Assembly: GCF_029625905.1 (NCBI RefSeq)
Contig: NZ_JARTLM010000013.1
Coordinates: 1 to 59,225, forward strand
Reading direction: 5' to 3'
Length of the DNA stretch: 59,225 nt
DNA from: Hydrogenovibrio sp. 3SP14C1
Lineage (GTDB): Bacteria; Pseudomonadota; Gammaproteobacteria; Thiomicrospirales; Thiomicrospiraceae
Below the pieces are notes generated by a model. The model searched no databases. It worked only from the letters and a program-made list of their open reading frames with translations, and had not been told where the DNA came from. The first letter of the stretch is position 1, and the number at the start of each line of letters is the position of its first letter. The position numbers and the translations under genes were made by a program. This document shows, piece after piece, positions 43,569 through 54,548 of this stretch.

Positions 43569-43901
43569 ATGCAAGATATTACTTCGCTGGAAACGTTAGA
43601 AGGTTTAAAACGAGATGAAGATGCATTGTTGGTATTGTTTGGTGGTCGAGAGTGTAATGTTTGTCATTCTATTAAACCTAAATTGATTGAATTGGTCGAA
43701 GCACAATATCCAAACATTAAAATGGTCTATGTGGATTGCCATGAAAAGACAGATGTGTGCGCGCAACAAGGCGTGTTTACGCTGCCGACATTACAAGTGT
43801 TTTTTACCGGACAGCGTTTCATCGAAGAGGTGAGAAGTTTTAGCCTGCAAAAAGTAATGCAAGAAATTGAGCGACCTTATCAGTTGTTGTTTGAAGGCTG
43901 A
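43569..43901 (+). CDS. Thioredoxin-like protein with CNVC site
   Basis: This 110-aa protein has a thioredoxin fold with the redox pair Cys29-Asn-Val-Cys32 (RECNVCHSIKPKL), the cis-proline strand FTLPTLQVFFTG and two further cysteines (DCHEKTDVC). The active site differs from the usual CGPC, so the redox potential should differ. No signal peptide is seen, so it is cytoplasmic. Its partner is not evident. It is convergent with the patatin gene. Confidence 0.82.
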   Translation: MQDITSLETLEGLKRDEDALLVLFGGRECNVCHSIKPKLIELVEAQYPNIKMVYVDCHEKTDVCAQQGVFTLPTLQVFFTGQRFIEEVRSFSLQKVMQEIERPYQLLFEG

Positions 43902-43912
43902 TGTATCGTTAT

Positions 43913-46153
43913 TTAATTCAACGCATGGCCAAAATATAGATAGAGTGACTGTCTTTGACTATTGTGGTAGCCATAGGCAAAGTAAAGGGGGCCCATAACG
44001 GTGTTCATCCCTATAAAAATACTGCCTGCTTGTTTGGTGTTGTCCCAACTGATATCAGATGAGGTTCCAGTCGTAAGATTATATTTATCGTACAGATTTC
44101 CTGCTTCTAGTGTTGCTCCGAGGTAGTAAGGAAAATCCAATGGATTAGTGCTTGCTGAGAGTCGATATAAATATTTGACCTTAGCAAAGAGCAGTTGGTT
44201 ACCAATTAATTCATCTTCTGAATAACCTGAGAGTCTTTGAAAACCGCCTAAAGTGTAGAAACGATGAATGTCATCGCTATTCTTGGCTTCGATGTCGGTA
44301 GCCTCAAGGTGTACATTAAACGTATGACGTTGGTAGGAAAAATAACTTGATAGTAACCCTTTATATTCGATCACTTTACTGGCTTGTTGATCTAGACGGT
44401 CAAATGTATTGTGATAAGACATGTTTAGCAAGGTTCCGCGTCGTGGAAAAGTGACTTGGTCTAGGTTGTCATGTTGAACCCTGAAGCTAAAGATGTGATC
44501 ATTGTAGTGTTCTTTTATTTGTGAGCTGGTATACCGACCTAAAATGATATCCCCTAACTCATTTTCATAAGAAATTGCAGCTCGCCAGGTTGGTGAAAGA
44601 TTGTAGCCTAACTCTAATTTGGGCGTCATTGTTTGTTGTTCAAGTTGCACCGCAGAAAGATTGGACTCTGTTCCTAACGTATAGTTTTGCTTTTTAAGTT
44701 GAAATGAAGGTTCAATATAGGTCTTTTGGCTAAAAGACAACGGCTGGTAAAACGATGTTTTAAGTAACTGAGTTTGACCTACCCCAATTTCATTTTGCCA
44801 TTCGCCACCAAGGTTATTCGCAGGAATATACGTGTGACGCACGCCTATATTGAAAAGATTAGAGTCATCGAGATTCGACGCTAAATTAAATTTTAATTTA
44901 AAAAAATGTGGCCCCCAAGAAGGCGGGGCAGTATGAATAATCAGTACATTCTTTTGGTCAATTTTTTCAATGTTATAGGTGACCAGCTCAAAAAAACCTA
45001 ATCCATATAGTCTGGTGATGTCCGTTTCTAACTGTGTCCGATCAATAGGCGTACCAACTTCTTGGTGTACCATGTGGCGAATCACGTCGTTTGAAATGTG
45101 TGTTTCATTATGAAATTCAATGGCGTCAATTATTGGGAGTGTTTTGGGGGGTGTGGCGGAGGTGTAAGAAGAATGACTCAGGTTTTTCAGTGGTGCCTGT
45201 TGGTCTAAGCAAGCTTGTGAACCTGTTTGAATGATTTCTTTAGCATCGTTAAAGCTGGTTGGGCTAATAGAATTCGGGATAGTAGGCCGGATTAAGATAT
45301 CTTTAGATTTTAGTGTTTTTAACTGCCTTAAGCTATTGGCATTTATCATCCCTGATAGGATTTGACCGCCAATATTAACATAAGAGTCCATTTCCATTTT
45401 TGGGTCATTGGGTGTATGTATATCTGACACGATGACAATATCTGCGCCCATTTCGCGAACGACATTAATCGGAGTGTTATTCGTGACGCCACCATCAACC
45501 AGATAGCGTCCATCGATTAAGACGGGGGCAAATATTCCAGGAACGGCCATGCTAGCTCTAAGCGCTTGTGATAAGTTACCAGATTTTAAGACAACTTCTT
45601 CACCTGTTTTCACATCGGTTGCAACAGCTCGAAAGGGAATGGGAAGTTTGTCAAAGTCTTTAATCGTGCTGCTGGCGAGAGTCATACCTTTAAGAATGGT
45701 TGCTTGTTGCTGACCTTGTATCAACCCATTCGGTAATTTAAAACGTCCATTTCCATAACCAAGTTCACCTTGTGCAAAATAATTGAGTTGTTTTGATTTT
45801 TGGCGGAAAGAGAAAAAATGCCTTGTACTGCTATCGGTAAAAGTTTGATCCCAATTTACGTGGATAACAAAACTTTCTATTTGGCTGGCACTGAGACCTG
45901 TGGCGTAAAGTCCTCCAATGACTGCCCCCATGCTAGAGCCGGAAATATAATCAATTGGGATGTTAAGTCTTTCTAATTGCTTTAAAACGCCGATGTGCGC
46001 TAAGCCATGAGCGCCACCACCAGGAAGTACGAGTCCTATCTTAGGGCGTGATGAATCTGATGGCGGTTGATTGGCGTTGGCTGAATTGCTGATGATGATG
46101 AAAAGATAAATAACCCACTTTATCGAAAAAGAGTTAGCGTTTGCCATCACCAC
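43913..46153 (-). CDS. Patatin-like phospholipase with outer-membrane barrel (PlpD-type)
   Basis: This 746-aa protein has a signal peptide (to about ANA, residue 28), a patatin domain with oxyanion GGGAHG (45-50), nucleophile Ser74 in GSSMG and the Asp in VDGGVTNN. A POTRA-like region (about 345-420) and a C-terminal 16-strand BamA-like barrel (PRRGTLLNMSYH, FAKVKYLYRLS) follow. This is the type Vd secretion layout, in which the barrel exports the lipase. Whether the lipase is released or stays attached is not visible. It overlaps the SDR gene by 20 bp. Confidence 0.9.
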   Translation of the reverse strand: MVMANANSFSIKWVIYLFIIISNSANANQPPSDSSRPKIGLVLPGGGAHGLAHIGVLKQLERLNIPIDYISGSSMGAVIGGLYATGLSASQIESFVIHVNWDQTFTDSSTRHFFSFRQKSKQLNYFAQGELGYGNGRFKLPNGLIQGQQQATILKGMTLASSTIKDFDKLPIPFRAVATDVKTGEEVVLKSGNLSQALRASMAVPGIFAPVLIDGRYLVDGGVTNNTPINVVREMGADIVIVSDIHTPNDPKMEMDSYVNIGGQILSGMINANSLRQLKTLKSKDILIRPTIPNSISPTSFNDAKEIIQTGSQACLDQQAPLKNLSHSSYTSATPPKTLPIIDAIEFHNETHISNDVIRHMVHQEVGTPIDRTQLETDITRLYGLGFFELVTYNIEKIDQKNVLIIHTAPPSWGPHFFKLKFNLASNLDDSNLFNIGVRHTYIPANNLGGEWQNEIGVGQTQLLKTSFYQPLSFSQKTYIEPSFQLKKQNYTLGTESNLSAVQLEQQTMTPKLELGYNLSPTWRAAISYENELGDIILGRYTSSQIKEHYNDHIFSFRVQHDNLDQVTFPRRGTLLNMSYHNTFDRLDQQASKVIEYKGLLSSYFSYQRHTFNVHLEATDIEAKNSDDIHRFYTLGGFQRLSGYSEDELIGNQLLFAKVKYLYRLSASTNPLDFPYYLGATLEAGNLYDKYNLTTGTSSDISWDNTKQAGSIFIGMNTVMGPLYFAYGYHNSQRQSLYLYFGHALN

Positions 46154-46979
46154 CTGCCTTAATAAGAAGAAAGTCTAGCCAACGGCTTGGTAAAAATCGT
46201 TTTAACCATGCAAAGGCGATGGTCGGTACGGTTACCCGATAACGAATGGCCGGGCGTTGGCTGTTAATGATGTGTTCAAGTTTTTGTGTCACCGCTTCGG
46301 GTCCAAGGGTGAAGGGGGCGGAAGGGCCGACTGTTTCAAGTCGATCAATCATTGCTTGGTAATTCTTTTGGTGAGCGCTTTGATCTGGTTGGATCCAGCG
46401 CTTAAATTGCGTATAGGCATTTGCTCTAAAGTTAGAGCTGATTGGCCCCGGTTCAATTAAGCTGACTTGTATGTTATCTGCCTTGAGTTCGAGTCTGAGT
46501 GTGTCTGCAAGGCCTTCAATGGCAAATTTACTTGCATTGTAGGCGCCACGATATTGCATGGCGGCAAACCCTAAAATTGAACTGTTGTAGACTATTTTTC
46601 CATGATTTTGGGTGCGCATGATGGGGATAATAAGATTGGTGAGTTCTTGCGTGCCAAACACATTGGTTTCAAATTGAAAACGCAACGCATCGCGGCTTAA
46701 ATCTTCCACCGCGCCAGGTAAGCCGAATGCGGCATTGTTGAATAAGACATCAATGACAGGGTGTCTGGTTAAGATGATTTGGACGGCTGACTGAATGGAG
46801 GCAGAATCTGCCAAATCCATTTGTACGCAAGTAATGCCTTCATGATTGAGTCTTGCCACATCTTTTTCTTGTCGACAGGTTGCGATGACCTGATAGCCTT
46901 TTTGGAATAATGTTTTTGCGGTGTGATAGCCGATTCCACTGGAACAGCCTGTGATTAAAATGGTTGATGTGTCTTGCAT
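46134..46979 (-). CDS. Short-chain dehydrogenase/reductase
   Basis: This 281-aa SDR has the cofactor site TGCSSGIGYHTA, the NNAAFG motif and the catalytic YNASK (YRGAYNASKFAIEGL), with a Ser upstream. CRQ after the second strand suggests NADP rather than NAD. The substrate is unknown. Its 3' end overlaps the patatin gene by 20 bp, so the two are translated together. Confidence 0.88.
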   Translation of the reverse strand: MQDTSTILITGCSSGIGYHTAKTLFQKGYQVIATCRQEKDVARLNHEGITCVQMDLADSASIQSAVQIILTRHPVIDVLFNNAAFGLPGAVEDLSRDALRFQFETNVFGTQELTNLIIPIMRTQNHGKIVYNSSILGFAAMQYRGAYNASKFAIEGLADTLRLELKADNIQVSLIEPGPISSNFRANAYTQFKRWIQPDQSAHQKNYQAMIDRLETVGPSAPFTLGPEAVTQKLEHIINSQRPAIRYRVTVPTIAFAWLKRFLPSRWLDFLLIKAGGDGKR

Positions 46980-47220
46980 GCAATCTCAGTTATGGGTTAA
47001 AAAAGAATGCATTTATCTTAGAGCAAAGTCATCAAACTTGGTAGCCTAAAACGATAAAATTAGATGGTTAGGCATAATCGTTTGTAAAATGCACGGTTTA
47101 ACGGACAAAAAAGAGCTAATTCAATAAGAATGCTTGGATTTCAGCCAAACTTTTGCCAAATTCTTATATAATAATAGGCTTGTTTTAATTTATTAATTTG
47201 CGTTGCCGAGAAGCGAAAAA

Positions 47221-47910
47221 ATGTCATTCATAAAACGTTATTTGATTGCCGGGTTATTGGTCTGGTTGCCTTTAGGGATCACCATTGCGGCGCTGATTTT
47301 TTTGGTCAATTTGTTTGATCAAAGTTTATTGCTGTTGCCAGAGCACCTGAGGCCGGATGAATTATTGGGTCGACACATTCCCGGGTTTGGCATTATTTTG
47401 TCGTTTGTGCTGATTTTTGTCACCGGAATGTTGGTCGCTAATTTCTTTGGTCGCTATTTATATGGCATTTGGGAAAAGCTGCTTTCTCGAATCCCATTGG
47501 TGCGCTCTATTTACATGGCGGTAAAACAGATTTCAGAAGCGATTTTTGGAGATGGGTCGCAAACGTTTCAAAAAGCTTATTTATTGCAATATCCTCGAGC
47601 CGGTTTATGGACATTAGCTTTTCAGACCAGTAAGACGCAAGGTGAAGCCCAGATTAAAACCAATATGGCTGAAGTCGTAAACTTGTTTGTGCCGACAACG
47701 CCCAACCCGACATCGGGTTTTTTTATCATGGCCTCTAATACGGAAATCATAGAGCTTGATATGAGTGTGGATGATGCCTTGAAAATGGTCATTTCAGGTG
47801 GCGTAGTCGTGCCGTATTGGTCTGGTTCTGAGGCTGCTGTTGGTCATATTGAGCCCCCTAAAAGTCCAACAGAGCATGATTTCTTTGGCTCGCATAAAGC
47901 TAAAGATTGA
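47221..47910 (+). CDS. DUF502 membrane protein
   Basis: This 229-aa protein has two membrane helices (about 7-30 and 58-80) and the family segment IPLVRSIYMAVKQISEAIFG, with FVPTTPNPTSGFF. DUF502 is widespread but has no settled role. Many genomes place it before aspS, as here. ATG 47221 (MSFIKRYLIAG) is chosen over an in-frame upstream codon. The gap to aspS contains a 12-bp palindrome CGGGAGCTCCCG (47961-47972). Confidence 0.85.
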   Translation: MSFIKRYLIAGLLVWLPLGITIAALIFLVNLFDQSLLLLPEHLRPDELLGRHIPGFGIILSFVLIFVTGMLVANFFGRYLYGIWEKLLSRIPLVRSIYMAVKQISEAIFGDGSQTFQKAYLLQYPRAGLWTLAFQTSKTQGEAQIKTNMAEVVNLFVPTTPNPTSGFFIMASNTEIIELDMSVDDALKMVISGGVVVPYWSGSEAAVGHIEPPKSPTEHDFFGSHKAKD

Positions 47911-47999
47911 AATAACAAAATTTTTATTTTAAAGATTAACCATTAAGAATTGAAATTGTTCGGGAGCTCCCGACGTTCAGCAAGAAAGGTAATAAACAC

Positions 48000-49790
48000 A
48001 TGATGCGTACACACTACTGTGGACAAGTAACCGAGATTTTAGAAAACCAGCAAGTCACCGTTTCAGGGTGGGTTCATCGACGCCGAGACCATGGTGGCGT
48101 TATCTTTATTGATTTACGTGATCGTGAAGGGTTGGTTCAAGTAGTGGTAAATCCTGATAATGCCGAGATGTTTGCAATTGCTGAGCGTGTACGTTCGGAA
48201 TACGTGTTGAAAGTGGAAGGTAAGGTCTGTGCTAGAACACCGGAAACGATTAATCCAAAAATGAACACCGGTAAGATTGAAATTGTGGCTGAAAGCTTGG
48301 AAGTATTGAGCACGTCTGAACCGATTCCTTTCCAGTTAGATGATAAACATATTTCAGAAGAAGTCAGACTGACCTATCGTTATTTGGATTTGCGCCGTGA
48401 TGAAATGCAGTCGGCGATGCGAACACGTTATCGAGTGACACGTTCAATGCGTCGTTACTTGGATGATAATGGTTTTATGGATATGGAAACCCCTATCCTG
48501 ACAAAATCAACGCCTGAAGGTGCGCGAGACTATTTGGTGCCGAGCCGTACCCATCCAAATAAATTTTTTGCTTTGCCGCAGTCTCCGCAGTTATTCAAAC
48601 AATTATTGATGATGTCAGGATTTGATCGTTATTATCAAATCACTCGCTGTTTCCGCGATGAAGATTTGCGAGCTGATCGTCAGCCAGAATTTACCCAGCT
48701 GGATATCGAAACTTCTTTCATGACCGAAGAAGAAGTGATGGATATGATGGAAGGGTTGACTAAGACAATCTTCAGAGAAGGCGTTGATGTTAACTTTGAA
48801 TATGACTTTCCACGTATGACCTACGCGGAAGCGATTGAAAAGTATGGTATTGATCGTCCAGATTTACGTATTCCTTTAGAATTAGTTGATGTTGCTGACT
48901 TGCTGCAAGATATTGATTTTAAGGTGTTTGCAGGGCCTGCAAAAGACCCAATGGGGCGTGTAGCGGCTTTACGTGTTCCTCAAGGTGGTAAGTTGTCACG
49001 TAAAGAAATTGATGACTATACCAAGTATGTCGGCATTTACGGTGCGAAAGGCTTGGCTTATATTAAAGTCAATGATTTGTCTGCCGGTTTAGACGGTTTG
49101 CAGTCTCCAATTGTGAAGTTCTTCCCGGATCAGGCGATGGAAATCATGCAGCGCGTTGGTGCTGAAGATGGTGATATTGTTTTCTTCGGGGCGGATAAAG
49201 CGAAGATTGTCAACGAAGCATTAGGGGCTTTGCGCTGTAAGATCGGGGAAGATCTCGATATGATCGAAAAAGAATGGGCGCCTGTCTGGGTTGTTGACTT
49301 CCCGATGTTCGAAATGGATGAAAAAACAGCCAAAATGACCGCGATTCACCATCCGTTTACACAGCCTAAAGCCACAACCGAAGAAATTTTAAACCATGAT
49401 GAACCGCATCAAATGCTTTCACGTGCTTATGACTTAGTCATTAACGGGATTGAAGTAGGGGGTGGATCGGTTCGTATCCATGACACCAATATGCAAGCCG
49501 CGGTTTTAAAAATGCTGGGGATTACAGATGAAGAAGCACAAGAAAAATTCGGCTTCTTATTGAATGCGTTGAAGTATGGTTGTCCGCCGCACGCTGGGAT
49601 GGCATTTGGTTTAGACCGTTTAATTATGTTAATGGCGAATCGTGATTCGATTCGTGATGTTATTGCATTCCCGAAAACACAGTCTGCCGCTTGTATGCTG
49701 ACCGATGCACCTGGTAATGTTGATAATACGCAGTTAGCGGATCTTGAGTTGCGTTTCCGTAAGTCTCTTGTGGCAAAAGACGCGCACTAA
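48000..49790 (+). CDS. aspS: Aspartyl-tRNA synthetase
   Basis: This 596-aa bacterial-type class II enzyme has an N-terminal OB-fold anticodon domain ([19 protein letters not shown]), motif 2 [18 protein letters not shown], a GAD insertion domain and motif 3 [13 protein letters not shown]. It charges tRNA-Asp. Length is typical (E. coli 590). Two adjacent ATG codons (48000 and 48003) are possible starts. Confidence 0.97.
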   Translation: MMRTHYCGQVTEILENQQVTVSGWVHRRRDHGGVIFIDLRDREGLVQVVVNPDNAEMFAIAERVRSEYVLKVEGKVCARTPETINPKMNTGKIEIVAESLEVLSTSEPIPFQLDDKHISEEVRLTYRYLDLRRDEMQSAMRTRYRVTRSMRRYLDDNGFMDMETPILTKSTPEGARDYLVPSRTHPNKFFALPQSPQLFKQLLMMSGFDRYYQITRCFRDEDLRADRQPEFTQLDIETSFMTEEEVMDMMEGLTKTIFREGVDVNFEYDFPRMTYAEAIEKYGIDRPDLRIPLELVDVADLLQDIDFKVFAGPAKDPMGRVAALRVPQGGKLSRKEIDDYTKYVGIYGAKGLAYIKVNDLSAGLDGLQSPIVKFFPDQAMEIMQRVGAEDGDIVFFGADKAKIVNEALGALRCKIGEDLDMIEKEWAPVWVVDFPMFEMDEKTAKMTAIHHPFTQPKATTEEILNHDEPHQMLSRAYDLVINGIEVGGGSVRIHDTNMQAAVLKMLGITDEEAQEKFGFLLNALKYGCPPHAGMAFGLDRLIMLMANRDSIRDVIAFPKTQSAACMLTDAPGNVDNTQLADLELRFRKSLVAKDAH

Positions 49791-49820
49791 TCGCTTTAAT
49801 TTAAAGGTTCTAGTTTATAT

Positions 49821-50897
49821 ATGTCTTCTTTAGCTAAAACGGTTCCTCTAGAGCTTTTAGGGCGAATTGATCAACTCGCACAATCAACTCAGCCGGCCAT
49901 GAGTCTGGATGATGATGAGAAAGCGACATTAACTGCTAAAATTAAACGCCTGTTAAAAGAAAAAAATGCGCAAATCATTGCGCATTATTATGTCAGTGAT
50001 GATTTGCAGGCATTGGCAGAGGAAACCGGTGGAAAAGTTGCTGACTCGCTCGAGATGGCGAATTTCGGTGCGCAATCTGATGCAGACATGTTAGTGGTCT
50101 GTGGGGTTCGCTTTATGGGTGAAACAGCCAAAATGCTCAGCCCTGAAAAGACGGTTTTAATGCCGGATTTAAATGCAACTTGTTCATTGGACGAAAGTTG
50201 CCCGCCAAAAGAATTTGCCGAGTTTTGTGCGCAGTACCCAGACCATAAAGTGGTGGTGTATGCCAATACCAGTGTGGAAGTCAAAGCGCTGGCTGATTGG
50301 GTAGTGACATCCGGTAATGCTTTGGAAATCGTCACGCATTTAAAAGAGCAGGGTGAAAAAATTATCTGGGCACCTGATCGTCATCTGGGTCACTGGATTG
50401 AAAAAGAGACCGGGGTGGAAATGATTCGTTGGCAAGGCCATTGTATTGTGCATGATGAATTTCAGACCTACGGATTAATGGAATTGGCCAAAGAACACCC
50501 TGACGCAAAGATTATTGTCCACCCTGAATCTCCGGCGGAAGTAGTTGATCTGGCGGATGTTGTTGGATCAACCCGTGTGATGATTGAAGCGGTTCAGAAT
50601 TTACCTGATCAGAAGTTTATTGTGGCGACCGATTATGGCATTTTCTATAAAATGCAACAATTGGCCCCTGAAAAGCAGTTGATTGTTGCCCCAACCGGCG
50701 GGAAAGCAGGCAGTTGCATCAGTTGTGCGCACTGTCCTTGGATGGCGATGAATGGCTTGCAGAATTTAGCGGATTGTTTGGAAAAAGAAACCGGTGAAAT
50801 TTTGATTGAAGAGTCTATTCGCTTAAAAGCCTTACAGTCGGTTGAACGCATGTTGACGTTCTCGCGAGAAAAAGGGTTGGTTAAAACCAATCAGTAA
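49821..50897 (+). CDS. nadA: Quinolinate synthase A
   Basis: This 358-aa enzyme makes quinolinate from iminoaspartate and dihydroxyacetone phosphate for NAD synthesis. The cluster cysteines are visible in [10 protein letters not shown] and [10 protein letters not shown], with [13 protein letters not shown] and a C-terminal [14 protein letters not shown]. It needs a [4Fe-4S] cluster. It follows aspS by 30 bp and ends at a palindromic terminator, so aspS-nadA may be one unit. Confidence 0.96.
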   Translation: MSSLAKTVPLELLGRIDQLAQSTQPAMSLDDDEKATLTAKIKRLLKEKNAQIIAHYYVSDDLQALAEETGGKVADSLEMANFGAQSDADMLVVCGVRFMGETAKMLSPEKTVLMPDLNATCSLDESCPPKEFAEFCAQYPDHKVVVYANTSVEVKALADWVVTSGNALEIVTHLKEQGEKIIWAPDRHLGHWIEKETGVEMIRWQGHCIVHDEFQTYGLMELAKEHPDAKIIVHPESPAEVVDLADVVGSTRVMIEAVQNLPDQKFIVATDYGIFYKMQQLAPEKQLIVAPTGGKAGSCISCAHCPWMAMNGLQNLADCLEKETGEILIEESIRLKALQSVERMLTFSREKGLVKTNQ

Positions 50898-50913
50898 AGC
50901 ATTAGTTGATCTA

Positions 50914-50939
50914 AAAACCACCAGGCCTGGTGGTTTTTT
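50914..50939 (+). terminator. Terminator of nadA with CCAGGCCTGG palindrome, copy 10
   Basis: AAAACCACCAGG and CCTGGTGGTTTT form a long perfect palindrome centred on the 10-mer at 50921-50930, with six T at the end. The strongest hairpin of the set. Confidence 0.92.
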
Positions 50940-51026
50940 GTGTTTAAAGACAGTCAAACTCAAGAGATGATATGATTAATATCGCTTATTTGGTGGTTGT
51001 TTTTTTTGACTCTATTAGGAAACCTT

Positions 51027-51545
51027 GTGGCAAAACTTCAAAGAATTTTAGGCATTGACCCAGGTTCACGTAAAACCGGTTTCGGCATTATTGAATCCGG
51101 TCGATATCATCCTAATTACGTTTCCAGTGGTGTGATTCGAGTTGAAAAGCTGACCGGCGCGCAAAGATTAAAAACCATTTTTGAGTCGGTTTGTCAGATT
51201 ATTGATCAGTACCAGCCAAGTGTTATGGCAATTGAAAAGGTGTTTGTTTATAAAAACCCGAATTCTGCCATTAAATTAGGGCAAGCCAGAGGTGTAATCT
51301 TGTGCGCTGCTGCAATTAAAGAAATTCCGATTATGGAATACACGCCCACGCAAATTAAAAGCACGATTGTAGGACAAGGGCACGCGACGAAAGATCAAGT
51401 TCAATTTATGGTTCAGAAGTTATTGAAGTTAACTGAAAGCCCCCAAGAAGATGCGGCGGATGCTTTAGCAGGCGCACTGTGTCATGATCGTTATATGACG
51501 CTTGGTATTGATCCAGAGAAAATTTCAAAAGGCACTAAGTTTTAA
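51027..51545 (+). CDS. ruvC: Holliday junction resolvase RuvC
   Basis: This 172-aa nuclease has its four acidic catalytic positions in GIDPGSRKTGFG, AIEKVF and EDAADALAGALCH. It cuts Holliday junctions moved by RuvAB. GTG 51027 follows TAGGAAACC with good spacing and gives the family's usual length (173); a TTG-started extension is rejected. ruvA follows after 9 bp. Confidence 0.95.
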   Translation: MAKLQRILGIDPGSRKTGFGIIESGRYHPNYVSSGVIRVEKLTGAQRLKTIFESVCQIIDQYQPSVMAIEKVFVYKNPNSAIKLGQARGVILCAAAIKEIPIMEYTPTQIKSTIVGQGHATKDQVQFMVQKLLKLTESPQEDAADALAGALCHDRYMTLGIDPEKISKGTKF

Positions 51546-51554
51546 GGAAAAGAA

Positions 51555-52157
51555 ATGATTGGGTTTTTATTAGGCAAATTACATGCGAAGCTGCCGCCGC
51601 AGATTTTGATTAATGTGAATGGTGTTGGCTATGAAGTCGAAGCGCCTATGTCGACATTTTATGCTATTGGTGAGGTGGGCGATGAAGTGATGCTATTAAC
51701 GCATATGCATGTGCGTGAAGATGCGATGTTGTTATTTGGGTTCGCTTCGGAGCTTGAAAGAAGTTTATTTAAAGAACTGATTAAAGTGAATGGTATTGGC
51801 GCTAAAATGGCGATAGGCATTTTATCTGCCATGTCTGTCAATGATTTTGTCGGTTTGGTGGAGGCAGGAGATGCGCCTGCATTGACCAAAATCCCCGGTG
51901 TCGGTAAAAAAACTGCAGAGCGCTTGGTGATTGAGATGCGTGATCGTTTGAAGGGGTGGGAAAACTCTGCCAGTACTGCATCTCTGTCCAAACCCATGGG
52001 GGATTCTACGTCTGCCAGTCAAGCTGCTTCGGCGGTTGAAGCGTTGATTTCTCTTGGTTATAAACCTGCTCAAGCAGAAAAAATGGTACAAGCCGTTGAG
52101 TCAGGTTTAAGTTTGGAAGAGACAATTAAAAAAGCTTTGCAGTCAGTTAAGCTTTAA
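51555..52157 (+). CDS. ruvA: Holliday junction helicase subunit RuvA
   Basis: This 200-aa protein has the OB-fold N-terminus ([19 protein letters not shown]), two helix-hairpin-helix motifs ([25 protein letters not shown]) and a C-terminal domain that contacts RuvB. It forms a tetramer on the four-way junction. The ruvC-ruvA spacing suggests one transcript; ruvB is 219 bp further on with its own upstream region. Confidence 0.96.
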   Translation: MIGFLLGKLHAKLPPQILINVNGVGYEVEAPMSTFYAIGEVGDEVMLLTHMHVREDAMLLFGFASELERSLFKELIKVNGIGAKMAIGILSAMSVNDFVGLVEAGDAPALTKIPGVGKKTAERLVIEMRDRLKGWENSASTASLSKPMGDSTSASQAASAVEALISLGYKPAQAEKMVQAVESGLSLEETIKKALQSVKL

Positions 52158-52376
52158 AGAAAGTCGCGCTAAAAACGAGTGACTTCAATGTTTTTCAATG
52201 ATGTTGTCGAGATGAACTTGTAGAATAAAAGCCAAAAAAACATCAACCCCTGAGGAAAATGCTTTCATGGAAGCGAGAACGAAATTCGGCTCAAAAAATG
52301 GGTTAGAAAGATTATAATTGAATTCGTTATTTTTTATTCAGTCAGGCTCGCAAGAGCTTAAACTTAGTGGGTTGAG

Positions 52377-53399
52377 ATGATAGAAACAGATCGTATTGTC
52401 GGTGGACAGTCGCTAGAAGAAGATATGTATGTTCAGCCGACTGTACGTCCTCAAATAATTACCGACTATATTGGTCAAGAGGCCGTTCGTGAACAGCTTC
52501 AGCTCTCGATTAATGCGGCTAAAATGCGTCAAGAGCATTTGGATCATGTCCTGTTGTATGGCCCGCCCGGGCTAGGTAAAACCACTTTATCTAATATCAT
52601 TGCCCAAGAAATGGGGGTCACTCTTCGACAAACCTCTGGTCCTGTGATCGAAAAGCCAGGCGATTTAGCGGCGATCCTGACGCGTTTAGAACCTCATGAT
52701 GTCCTGTTTGTTGATGAAATCCACCGTTTAAGTCCTATTGTCGAAGAAGTACTGTATCCCGCCATGGAAGACTTTCAAATCGATATTATCATTGGTGAAG
52801 GGCCTGCGGCACAGTCTGTCAAGATTGATATTCCTCCTTTTACGTTAGTGGGCGCCACCACCCGTGCCGGACTTCTAACGTCTCCTTTAAGAGATCGTTT
52901 CGGAATTGTGCAGCGGTTAGAGTTCTATTCGATTGAAGAGTTAGCGCAAATTGTGACTCGTTCTGCTCATATTCTAGGATTGGCTGCCGAGCCTGATGGT
53001 GCGTTTGAGATTGCTAGGCGTTCTCGTGGCACACCAAGAATCGCCAATCGTCTTTTAAGGCGTGTTCGAGATTATGCACAAGTGAAAGGAAATGGTGTTA
53101 TCACCGCTGAGATTGCTGACTTAGCACTAAATCTACTTGAAGTTGATCCTTTAGGACTTGATAAGATGGATCGTCGCTTATTAGAATTATTAATTCAAAA
53201 ATTTGAAAGCCGTCCGGTTGGAATTGATAGTATTTCAGCCGCGTTGGGCGAGGAGCGAGGCACAATCGAAGATGTGATTGAACCCTTTCTTGTTCAACAG
53301 GGCTTTTTAATCCGTACACCACGAGGAAGAGTCGTTACGCAAACCGCCTATCGACACCTCGGTTTAACCATGCCAGAAAGGAATTTAGAAGATGAATGA
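52377..53399 (+). CDS. ruvB: Holliday junction helicase motor RuvB
   Basis: This 340-aa AAA+ ATPase has Walker [10 protein letters not shown], Walker [10 protein letters not shown], sensor [18 protein letters not shown] and a C-terminal winged helix. It drives branch migration with RuvA. The 52158-52376 gap before it holds no gene. The last 8 bp overlap the start of tolQ (ATGAATGA), which ties DNA repair and envelope genes in one transcript. Confidence 0.97.
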   Translation: MIETDRIVGGQSLEEDMYVQPTVRPQIITDYIGQEAVREQLQLSINAAKMRQEHLDHVLLYGPPGLGKTTLSNIIAQEMGVTLRQTSGPVIEKPGDLAAILTRLEPHDVLFVDEIHRLSPIVEEVLYPAMEDFQIDIIIGEGPAAQSVKIDIPPFTLVGATTRAGLLTSPLRDRFGIVQRLEFYSIEELAQIVTRSAHILGLAAEPDGAFEIARRSRGTPRIANRLLRRVRDYAQVKGNGVITAEIADLALNLLEVDPLGLDKMDRRLLELLIQKFESRPVGIDSISAALGEERGTIEDVIEPFLVQQGFLIRTPRGRVVTQTAYRHLGLTMPERNLEDE

Positions 53400-54081
53400 T
53401 CATTCGTTAATGGAATTAATTTTAGATGCTAGCCCTGTTGTCCAAGGGGTGATGATTATTTTATTATTAATGTCAATTATGGCGTGGGCAATTACGTTTG
53501 CAAAATCTTATCAATTGCGTAAAGCAAAACAAGAAGCCAAGGCATTTGATGAGTTATTTTGGAATACCCCTGAATTAACGGGGCTGTATAACGAAGTGAC
53601 TCGTGAATTTGAAAATTCGGGTAATGCACTGATTTTTGAATCGGGCTTTAAGGAGTTTATGAGCTTGAAAAGCCAAGGTGTAACGGATTCAGTCGATTTG
53701 ATTAACGGCACACAGCGAGCGATGCGCGTTGCATTTTCTAAACAGGTCGATCGTTTAGAGAATCAAACGCCGTTATTGGCGACAGTCGGTTCTTCCGCAC
53801 CTTATATTGGGCTATTCGGAACAGTTTGGGGGGTCATGCATGCTTTCTCTTCACTGGGAGACATTCAAAATGCAACCCTAGCCTCTGTTGCGCCAGGGAT
53901 TTCGGAAGCCTTAATTGCAACTGCAATGGGTCTGTTTGCGGCGATTCCAGCGGTTATTGCGTATAACCGTTTGACTGTGAATGCCGACAAAGTAATTGGT
54001 CAGTATGAAAACTTTGCAGAAGGCTTTTTGACGATTGTTCAACGTCAGTCTCATACGATCGAAAAAAAGACACAAGAGTAA
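53392..54081 (+). CDS. tolQ: Tol-Pal system proton channel TolQ
   Basis: This 229-aa inner-membrane protein of the MotA/TolQ/ExbB family has three helices (about 16-36, 132-155 and 168-190), with [21 protein letters not shown] and [17 protein letters not shown] as family marks. With TolR it uses the proton gradient to drive TolA in outer-membrane constriction. It starts inside the end of ruvB; the ybgC thioesterase gene usual at this place is missing. Confidence 0.96.
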   Translation: MNDHSLMELILDASPVVQGVMIILLLMSIMAWAITFAKSYQLRKAKQEAKAFDELFWNTPELTGLYNEVTREFENSGNALIFESGFKEFMSLKSQGVTDSVDLINGTQRAMRVAFSKQVDRLENQTPLLATVGSSAPYIGLFGTVWGVMHAFSSLGDIQNATLASVAPGISEALIATAMGLFAAIPAVIAYNRLTVNADKVIGQYENFAEGFLTIVQRQSHTIEKKTQE

Positions 54082-54091
54082 AGGGTATCCA

Positions 54092-54547
54092 ATGATGCAG
54101 AGTTCTTTTAGATCGCAGCATAAAAAACGTTTAATGGCTGAAATAAACGTTGTGCCTTATATCGACGTAACTTTAATCTTGCTGATTATTTTTATGATTA
54201 CCGCCCCGATTGTTCAGCAGGCAGTCACAGTTGATTTGCCACAAACGCCTCGTATTCATGACAAACAGAAAACTAAGGCAGTGAAGCCAATCAAGCCTTT
54301 TGTGATTTCAGTTACCGCAGAAGGGTTTTATAAAACATCCGAAAACCCTGATATTGTATTGGGGCAAAAAGATTTATCACAGTTGGTGGCAGAAGTCGTT
54401 GCGCGTGCTCAGCTTAAGCCTAATCAACCTTTTTATATTCAAGGCGATCGCCAGACCCCTTATGGAAAGGTGGTTCATTTATTTGTGTTACTTAAAGCAA
54501 ATGGTGTCAGTCAGGTTTCATTAATGACGGAGCCAGAAGAGAAATAA
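54092..54547 (+). CDS. tolR: Tol-Pal system protein TolR
   Basis: This 151-aa protein has one membrane helix with the functional Asp in NVVPYIDVTLILLIIFM and a periplasmic ExbD-like domain. ATG 54092 is used; the frame is open upstream into tolQ, but the family start matches MMQSSFRSQ. It is followed by tolA after 1 bp. Confidence 0.95.
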   Translation: MMQSSFRSQHKKRLMAEINVVPYIDVTLILLIIFMITAPIVQQAVTVDLPQTPRIHDKQKTKAVKPIKPFVISVTAEGFYKTSENPDIVLGQKDLSQLVAEVVARAQLKPNQPFYIQGDRQTPYGKVVHLFVLLKANGVSQVSLMTEPEEK

Positions 54548-54548
54548 C

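Noticed and set aside
47961-47972. CGGGAGCTCCCG palindrome before aspS
   Set aside because: It has no T run and is not repeated elsewhere in the window; it could be an operator, but nothing supports it beyond the symmetry.
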